DNA from: Garcia nutans | Lineage: Eukaryota; Streptophyta; Magnoliopsida; Malpighiales; Euphorbiaceae | Direction of reading: 5' to 3' | Length of the DNA: 64,000 bases | Assembly (NCBI GenBank): GCA_947685225.1 | Contig: CANTUV010000008.1 | Location: 36,572,001 to 36,636,000, forward strand | Part shown: positions 57,337 through 64,000 of the stretch, piece by piece | How the letters are laid out: every line of letters begins with the position of its first letter | Position numbering within the stretch: the first letter of the stretch is position 1 | Program-made: the position numbers and the translations under genes | Notes under the pieces: model-generated | Seen by the model: the letters and a program-made list of their open reading frames with translations, nothing else | What the model was told of the DNA's origin: nothing | Database searches by the model: none

Positions 57337-58428
57337 GAGCCAAAGGTTGTTGATAAGATAACTGTTGAAAAGGCCGAGGCATCTGATGTTGAGAAGATGA
57401 TTACTGATTTAGAAAAGAAATTTAAAAAGAAGCTAAAAACCGAAGAGATGTCCGAGGTCGACAAGTTGTTAGAACTAGACGAGGAGGTCCCATACAAGTT
57501 CAAGATGCCTTCCTTTGCCAAATTTGATGGAATTGGAAACCCTCATCTCCATGTGAAGCAGTACATCACTGCTATGCAGTCTGCCCGAGCTACTAAGGCT
57601 CAAACTTTAAGATATTTCATGCTCTCATTAGACCCTATTGTCCAAAATTGGTTCAATACTCAGAGGAAAGTAATCAAAAAGTTTGGGACATGTTGTACAA
57701 GGCTTTCATTCAGTAGTATGGGTACAATGTCGAGCTAGAAGTTACCTTGATAGAGGTAGAAGCCATTAGGCAAATACCAAATAAGAATTTTATGGACTAT
57801 ATGAAGAGATGGAGGAACAAGGCATCTTTGCTCAAGAAGAGGCCTGATGAATCAGATCAAATCAGAATGATAGTCAGAGGCATCCTGCCTAACCTTCATG
57901 AGAGGCTATCTCACAACCTTATAAGGGATTTCAAGGACCTCTTGTAAGCTGGTTTGCAAATAGAAGAGTGGGAAAGAGAGAAGAACCATTTTTCTGCAAA
58001 ATAGAATTATCAGTCTGGTAATCAAAGTGCACATAAAGAAGTCGATGTCAATACAACTGGTCAAGCAAATAAAAGATAGTTTTCAGATATGGGGAAGCCT
58101 TTGTCTTTGGTCTTCAATAAGCTACAAAAGAAGGGACTATTATAGCCATTTGTCCCTCGACCTTTGCCGAATCCTTTACCCCCAAAATTTGATGATAAAG
58201 CCTTTTATGAATTTCATCAGGCACAAGGACATGAGACAAACAAATGCTTGAGACTAAAACATGAGATCTAAAATTTAATTGATAGTGGTAAGCTGCCTGA
58301 GCCTGATAAGCCCAGCATAAAAGAAAATCCTTTGCCAAGGTTCAACAGAGTGCCACCACCAGCAACCTTCATGATAAGAAAAGGATTGAAAGAAGATTTT
58401 ATTTTATCCTCTTTTCAAGATAAGAGTT
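57337..58428 (+). pseudogene. gag: gag of G, central and zinc-finger part
   Basis: It resumes in frame after E. Pieces: 57342-57738 with a Lys-rich helix, then the capsid-type segment PSFAKFDGIGNPHLHVKQY and LDPIVQNWFNTQ; a frameshift near 57675; 57747-57947 with FMDYMKRWRNKASLL and GILPNLHERLSH; a TAA at 57945-57947; and, in another frame, a zinc-finger part near 58185-58240 whose first Cys is replaced by Tyr (FYEFHQAQGHETNKC). This is a Tat/Ogre-type gag, broken by one stop before E, a frameshift and further stops. Solo LTR H cuts it at 58428. F has lost the central part that G retains. Confidence 0.85.
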
Positions 58429-60093
58429 GTGAGCGGGGATTTTCGTCCCCACTCCCGGTGGAATAGTTCTTATGACTTCGGCACTGTTTAGGCTTAGGGC
58501 CTTAGAGAACACGGGCCTAGGACCTGAGACAATGGAGTCGTCACCTGGACGGGCCAGGAAAAAGAAAGGGGTGGATGACTCGATTCCTAAAGAATCCCTA
58601 ACCCCCTAATGGGTTTGGAAAGTTGGGTACGTGTGGGGAAGGTGAGAAATAGCTCAGCACCCCCACAACGTCTGGTTCATTAGAACCAGCCTCCTTTTCA
58701 GGTCTTAATATTATAAAATTCTTAAATATAATGATATTATCCATACTACATGCAAGAATTAAAAGAAAGTATCATTATATTAAAATCAAAGCAATGTTCA
58801 AACAAAACAAATAAATGGAAGCCCATCCAAGGATGCAAACATGTCCTTACATCGTCCATGTCTAAAACTAAATAGGACACCCGCCGAAAGGTGAAAATAT
58901 GTCCTTTACATTAATTTCAAAATATAAAAATAATTTAAATTATAGGAAAATCAATTAATGAGGTACCCAAAAATGGAAACATACCTCTTATTATATTTTG
59001 AAATAAAAACAAATTAATAAAAACAACCAACCAACCATTCATCATAAATAAATCATTCATTAAAGACATAAATTGAATATATAAATAAATCATTAATCAA
59101 ACTATATAATAAATACTCATTAAATTTAAATAAAACAGTAAGTATATAACTTTAGGGTTCATGTATCAATTAGGGTTTCTTGGGTTTTATGTTTAACAAT
59201 TAGGGTTTAAGTAAATAAGATTGAAGCTTATGAAAATAAAATAAAATCTTTAGATATTTGAAAGGAATAAGTTATTGTGATGATTTGGAAAATAGAATTA
59301 ATTAAGATTTATGGTTTGAATAAATTAGGGTTTAGGTTTGTATTTTGAATAAAGCTATTATATTTTGAATAATCATAATAAAGGAAGTTAAACATAAAGA
59401 CTTATAATACACAAATAAATACTGACCCCTTCGACAAGCCCATACGACCGTCCCGTATGAAATTTTGGAAATTGGCTTTTAGGGTTGTAGGTTTTGGTGT
59501 TGAAAATTAAGATTTTAGGGTTTAAGATTTAGAAAATAGGGTTTCGGAATTGGAAGAAATAAGCTACTGTAAATCTTAGAAAAATAGAATTGATTATGGT
59601 TTTGAGAAAACAGATTATTGTTTTATGGTTTTAGAAAAGTGTAATTAGGGTTTTATATTTCAATAGTTAGTTTCACGGGTATTAAGGTTTTAGGGTTTTG
59701 AAAAAAAATACCTTTTAGGGTTTTAAATTGAGTTTAGATGATAAACAGAATAATTTATCAAAAAACATCATCTATTGTATGTTTAAAAATTTGATCAATT
59801 TGAATGATGAAGCTACTATGAACATAAATAAGTCAATAGAAAATCAAACCTCCGTTGTTGGTTCCACCACAACTTGAATTCTGATTGAACAATAGCAAAG
59901 ACAATGTGGGCTGCCTTTGATGGGTTGTAATTGTTTGCTGCCTCTTGATTCTTTAAGCTTGAGATTATAAATAAACTGCCAAAAGAATTTCAACAATTTC
60001 AAGCTCCAAAAGTCCTCAAAAATTCCCCTCCTTTTTAAAAGATGAAAGTCCAATAAAAAATTATAGCCCCCTAATTCTGTATTTTAATGTGGT

Positions 60094-60100
60094 ATTTATA
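60094..60100 (-). promoter_or_regulatory. TATA box of solo LTR H
   Basis: The minus strand reads TATAAAT followed by ACCACATTAAAATAC, as in F. Confidence 0.5.
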
Positions 60101-60264
60101 GGAAAAAATAAAAAACCTAATACTAATTGGATAAGGAAATAAAAAACTTTTAGGAAATAAAATTAAAAACCAAGTAGAATAGGGTTTTGCCAAAATTGCA
60201 CGTGAGTCGGGAGTGCGAAAGTGCATTGGCAAAAAAATTACTGGGGGCTCTGGGTGCGGGCCAG

Positions 60265-60301
60265 GCCAATTCGCCATAGGATTTTCCTGCGGTGAATTGG
60301 C
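60265..60301. repeat. U3 hairpin of solo LTR H
   Basis: GCCAATTCGCC (60265-60275) pairs with GGTGAATTGGC (60291-60301) with one G-T pair; AGGA/TCCT pairs inside. Confidence 0.75.
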
Positions 60302-60481
60302 CTAAGCCAATTCGTCGCTGATTCTTCCATCGCTGATTTTTATTTATTTATTTATTTATCTTTTTTTATTATTATTTTTTATTTTTATTAAAAATAAATT
60401 TTAAATATTAAAATTCTACAAAAATTATTTTGGACTATTTAAAATATCGGACTAGACTAGGTCAAAAATTAAGGGTCTACA

Positions 60482-62962
60482 ACAGTATTGAAGATGTGGA
60501 ATAAAGAGAAATTTTGTTCAACAAACTTCCCTTAGCTTGGAGTGTTGCTTTATTCTTTCTTTAATATTTAATTGGAACAATTATGTTTTTCAAATTATGT
60601 TTTGTTTGAATAAATTATTTTCATCAAATTTTTCATGGTCTTTGTTCATTTTGGTGCTTAACCGATGATGAATTTAGCTTGATATTTATGAATTAGTATA
60701 TCTATACATTATAATTTGAATAACTTTACTAGGTGAGGAAATTGTTTTATAACATTGAGTTGTGTATTCTTACTTAGAGAGAGCTCCTACATAATTACCT
60801 TTGTCTAGTCAGTCTTAGAACATGCTTTGATAAACTTTTGAGGCGAAATTAAACTATGCTTATTTAAGGGAGAGATGATCTAGGCATTGTTTGGTTAGCC
60901 AACAACTAGTATCCACCAAATTAAATAGCAATCCCTAGTTGTCCCTTTGAGACTTCATAAGATTTCAACCTTCTCTTTATTGACTTATAAGCCCGATAAC
61001 CTACCCTGAGCTGTCGTTACACTTTTGACAAGTCTTATGATCACTAAGTGAAGAGGCAAGAAAATCAAAGAAAGGAATGCATATTCAAGGCCATATGGAT
61101 AATTAAAGCTCCCAAGACCATAAGGGTAGTTGAAGTTCATATGATATTAGACTTATTATCTCCAACTCACTAAGATGACATCTGAACAAAAAATAATTTA
61201 TCCTCACTAAAGTAGACTCACTCTATTCCACTCATCTAGAGTCAAACAATTCTTCTAGAATTAAGACCTAACAAAAAAAAAACCAAAAAAACAGAGAAGA
61301 AGAAGAAAAAAAGAGAAATGAAAAAAGAAAAAAAAAGAAAAAGAAAATAAAATAAAATCCGAAATGGTTCAGAAAGCCAACCAAGATCTCTTTTATTTAA
61401 AGCAGCAGAAGGCAAAGATAGTTTGACTTGAATTAGGTCCAACCCAACCAAAGATTCAATCAAAATCAGAGTAAAAGGAGAAAGACCATCTAGTTTTTGA
61501 AAGTCCTACAGAGGAAAAGGAGGAAATGATAAAATACCAAAAACAAAACAAAAAAAAGGGGAGAGAGAGAGAAAAAAGAAAAGAAAAAAAAAAGGAAAGA
61601 AATGTGAGTATCAAACTTTTTACAAGGGCAAAGACTGTCCCAATCAAGATCTAGATTAATGCCAAGAAGATGGGAGAACACTCAAAGCTCTATCTTTTCA
61701 TGCTCCCAACTGTCTAAAGTTCCAACAAGTAGTTTTTAGTGTGAAGGTTTGTCTATTGTGTCACATCAGCTCCAATCTTAAAATGGCTTTCATTTAACCC
61801 ATGTCCCTCATAGACCCTATTTTAAGCCTATCAATGACTTGCTAATATCTCTTTGTAGATAGAGTCTATTAGTGGAGATAGTTTGAATAAGCATTCATAT
61901 GAGATAGACAATATTCAAACTCAATGAAGCCTTTGACCAAGTAATGTGTATGTGCCTATCTGAAGTGCAACAACTCTTGATTAAATAAAAATGATTTTCG
62001 TGTTTAGTATGGTAACTTGGGTTGTCATGTTATAGATATGTTAATTTGGAAAATCAAGTTCTGAGGTAAATTGACATTAATTTGGCAAAGCCAACATTTA
62101 ATTTCAAAATCAAAATTCAAAATTGAAAATTCAAAAAGAAAAATTTTACAAAGCCTTCAAGTTAAGGGGAGTATGTTGAACTATCGAACCTCGAAGGACA
62201 CATTGGGCAAAGAAAATGATTACTGGCAAGGTTATGAAGAAGCTACCAATTGACATGCTCGATCATATTTTGAATGAATGTATCTCTGACTCTGCCACTT
62301 GGTGTCTCCATTATTTATGTTTTCAACATCTTTAAGATAAAAGCCATAAAAGCGAAGCTTTCTACCATTCCCATGCAAGACCTTAACGGGCATCTAGAAG
62401 GAGTCAATGAGAACACTTCAGCCGATCACCTCGGTCTGTGAGTCAATGGAACCATTGTAAGTATAATCCATGCATATCATTCATACATGAGCATATCACA
62501 CTCCATTTTTCTTTGTAAAAAATAAACAATAATATTCTATGAAGCAACCATAAAGCGGATATGGAATCAGAGGGCATGGAAAGCCCATTGCGTGGGGAAG
62601 CTCTAGTAATTTTGCAAAAAGAAAGAAGAAATGCATGCTTGTTCGATGAGCTAAATAATCTACAAACATCAACCAAAGTCGCATAGGAAAAAATCATGGA
62701 TTTGAGCCTACAGAGGGGGAAAAGTTTCTCCTTTCAATTTTTTTGAGTTTATGCATGTACAAAATATTTTGAGACTCACTTCCAATATTTTTCAACGCAA
62801 GGGGCAAGGAAAAGATATGAAGGCTAGCTAAAAAAAAGGCTGAATTTTTTGCAAAAGTGCAAAGGAAGAACAAAAAGAATGGAAAAAGAAGAAAATTAGA
62901 ACTCTCAAAAGAATGAAGATGCAAAAAACAAAAGATCAATCCAGCTAAAAGAGTTGAAGCCA
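60482..62962 (+). other. G internal region, non-coding, shared with F
   Basis: It is collinear with F 34780-35406 and 37747-39636 (F has solo LTR I in between). It includes purine tracts at 61266-61353 and 61535-61602 and the conserved block at 61690-62450 (CTATCGAACCTCGAAGGACA at 62179). There is no pol homology; short frames are not supported. Confidence 0.6.
61266..61353. repeat. Purine-rich tract in G
   Basis: It is almost only A and G with a few C; it stands at the place equivalent to 37910-38048 in F. Confidence 0.85.
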
Positions 62963-63390
62963 GGGTAAAGACCTGATCTCCAATGGATAAAGATCCATGT
63001 GACCTGATCTCCAATGGATAAAGATCCATGTTTCAAGGGTAAAGACCCGATCTCCAATGGATAAAGATCCATGTTTCAAGGGTAAAGACCCGATCTCCAA
63101 TGAATAAAGATCCATGTTTCAAGGGTAAAGACCCAATCTCCAATGGATAAAGATCCATGTTTCAAGAGTAAAGACCCAATCTCCAATGGATAAAGATCCA
63201 TGTTTCAAGGATAAAGACCCGATCTTCAATGGATAAAGATCCATGTTTCAAGGGTAAAGACCCGATCTGCAATGGATAAAGATCCATGTTTCAAGGATAA
63301 AGACCCAATTTTCCAATGGATAAAGATCCATGTTTCAAGGGTAAAGACCCGATCTCCCATGGATAAAGATCCATTTTTGGTGGTAAAAGA
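62963..63390. repeat. 43-bp minisatellite of G, about ten units
   Basis: It has the same unit as F 39637-40770, with ATGGAT-AAAG-ATCCAT and GGGT-AAAG-ACCC hairpins. The first unit is followed by a short duplicated start at 62994-63025. Confidence 0.92.
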
Positions 63391-63454
63391 CCCACAATCC
63401 ATTAAAGAATGGAACAACTAGTTAAGCCAGAATTCTCAACTGATAAAAGGTCAG

Positions 63455-63900
63455 TCTCGGGTCTAGAATCCAAGTCATTTTTTAGTCCAGAACTCACTCC
63501 AGGTCCAGAGCCTAAATTATTTTTGATTCCAGAACTCGCTCGGGTGCAAAACCCAAATCATTTTGAGTCCAGAACTTGCTCGGGTCCAGAACCCAAACCA
63601 TTTTTTAGTCCAGAACTCACTCCAGGTCCAGAACCCAAATTATTTTTGATTCCAGAACTCGCTCGGGTGCAGAACTCAAATCATTTTGAGTCCAAAACTT
63701 GCTCGGGTCCAGAACCCAAATCATTTTTTAGTCCAAAACTCGCTTAGGTCCAGAATACAAATCATTTTTTAGTCCAAAACTCACTCTGGGTCATGATCCA
63801 AATTATTTTTTGTGCCTAGAACTCACTTTGGGTCCAGAAACCAAATCATTTTTTAGTCCAGAAACTCACCTTGGATCCAGAATTTGAATCATTCTGAGTC
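63455..63900. repeat. About 41-bp minisatellite of G
   Basis: CCAGAAC repeats occur at 40-42 bp spacing (63487, 63529, 63569, 63610). GGGT-CCAGA-ACCC and AGT-CCAGA-ACT small hairpins share one loop. It is the reverse of the E 67-bp array motif. The long frame across it (63409-63747) is a product of the repeat. Confidence 0.88.
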
Positions 63901-63969
63901 AAAATCATCCTTGTCCAAAATCAATTCTTACCATGCTGTTTTTCACTCTTTGAATAAATTCAAGACCAT

Positions 63970-63986
63970 TCAAGCATGGGGCAAAC
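63970..63986 (+). other. Polypurine tract of G
   Basis: TCAAGCATGGGGCAAAC directly precedes TGTAGACCC at 63987. Confidence 0.8.
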
Positions 63987-64000
63987 TGTAGACCCTTGAT
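63987..64000 (+). mobile_element. Start of the 3' LTR of element G
   Basis: TGTAGACCCTTGAT is the O-family LTR start; the rest lies beyond the window. Confidence 0.8.

Larger units (their letters stand above)
58429..60481 (-). mobile_element. Solo LTR H (O family) in G
   Basis: This 2053-bp LTR reads TGTGAGCGGGG at the left and GGGTCTACA at the right (plus orientation). There is no PBS or polypurine tract next to it and no partner, hence a solo LTR. The flanks AGAGT (58424-58428) and ACAGT (60482-60486) fit a target duplication with one mismatch. A TATA box (minus TATAAAT) lies at 60094-60100 and a U3 hairpin at 60265-60301. It contains a CTTCGACAAGCCCATACGACCGTC-like segment near 59430 not seen in the other O LTRs. 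Confidence 0.85.

Noticed and set aside
63409..63747. Plus-strand frame of 112 codons with repeated PEP and FFSPEL words
   Set aside because: Product of the 41-bp array; no start context and no counterpart outside the repeat.

Overview
This window is plant nuclear DNA made almost entirely of LTR retrotransposons nested inside each other. The evidence is: AT-rich sequence; chromodomain-type Ty3/gypsy gag-pol genes of the Tekay/Del kind; primer-binding sites for plant initiator tRNA-Met; and non-autonomous elements resembling the Tat/Ogre group, with minisatellites in their internal regions. I found no host gene, rRNA, tRNA gene or CRISPR. A flowering plant with a repeat-rich genome (probably a eudicot, heterochromatic region) is the best guess; I do not name a species.

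Three LTR families occur. T1 (LTRs about 2.3-3.0 kb, Tekay-like): elements A and D, solo LTRs B and I, and a partial LTR at 1-1399. T2 (LTR 2958 bp, Tekay-like): element C. O (LTRs about 2.05-2.3 kb starting TGTAGACCC, 18-nt PBS TGGCGACTCCACTGGGGA, Tat/Ogre-like, no pol): elements E, F and G and solo LTR H.

Layout. The outermost element is G (+ strand). Its 5' LTR is 1588?-2670 plus 10272-11332, its gag is 12486-12748 plus 57337-58428, and its 3' LTR starts at 63987 and runs off the window. Inside G's 5' LTR lies A (2671-10271, - strand), a degenerate Tekay-like unit in permuted order (target duplication CAATA). Inside G's gag lies E (12749-57336, - strand, GAGCC). Inside E lie three insertions: solo LTR B (15909-29420, AAATG), itself split by full-length C (17135-28087, - strand, GGCAC); F (30486-43151, + strand, CCATG), itself carrying solo LTR I (35407-37746, ATAAG); and full-length D (43921-53764, + strand, TTCTC). 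Solo LTR H (58429-60481) sits in the last part of G's gag region. Nesting is four deep: G > E > B > C and G > E > F > I.

Gene content. D is the only apparently intact copy: one open gag-pol frame of 1547 codons from the ATG, with protease, RT, RNase H, integrase and chromodomain, and LTRs differing at two sites that I could see. C has the same architecture, but its single frame carries two nonsense codons although its LTRs differ at only four sites seen. A is heavily decayed. E, F and G have no pol and must have relied on an autonomous partner. E keeps an upstream ORF1 resembling the DUF7745-type domain of Tat/Ogre elements, cut by D and F. G and F keep damaged gag genes.

The least expected layer is structural. 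Several LTRs and minisatellite arrays consist of small hairpins in which the loop is constant while the stem sequence changes with its complement. Each O-family LTR also carries a different strong hairpin in U3 and a terminal hairpin beside the PBS. All comparisons were done by eye; boundaries rest on TG...CA ends, PBS/PPT and matching target duplications.
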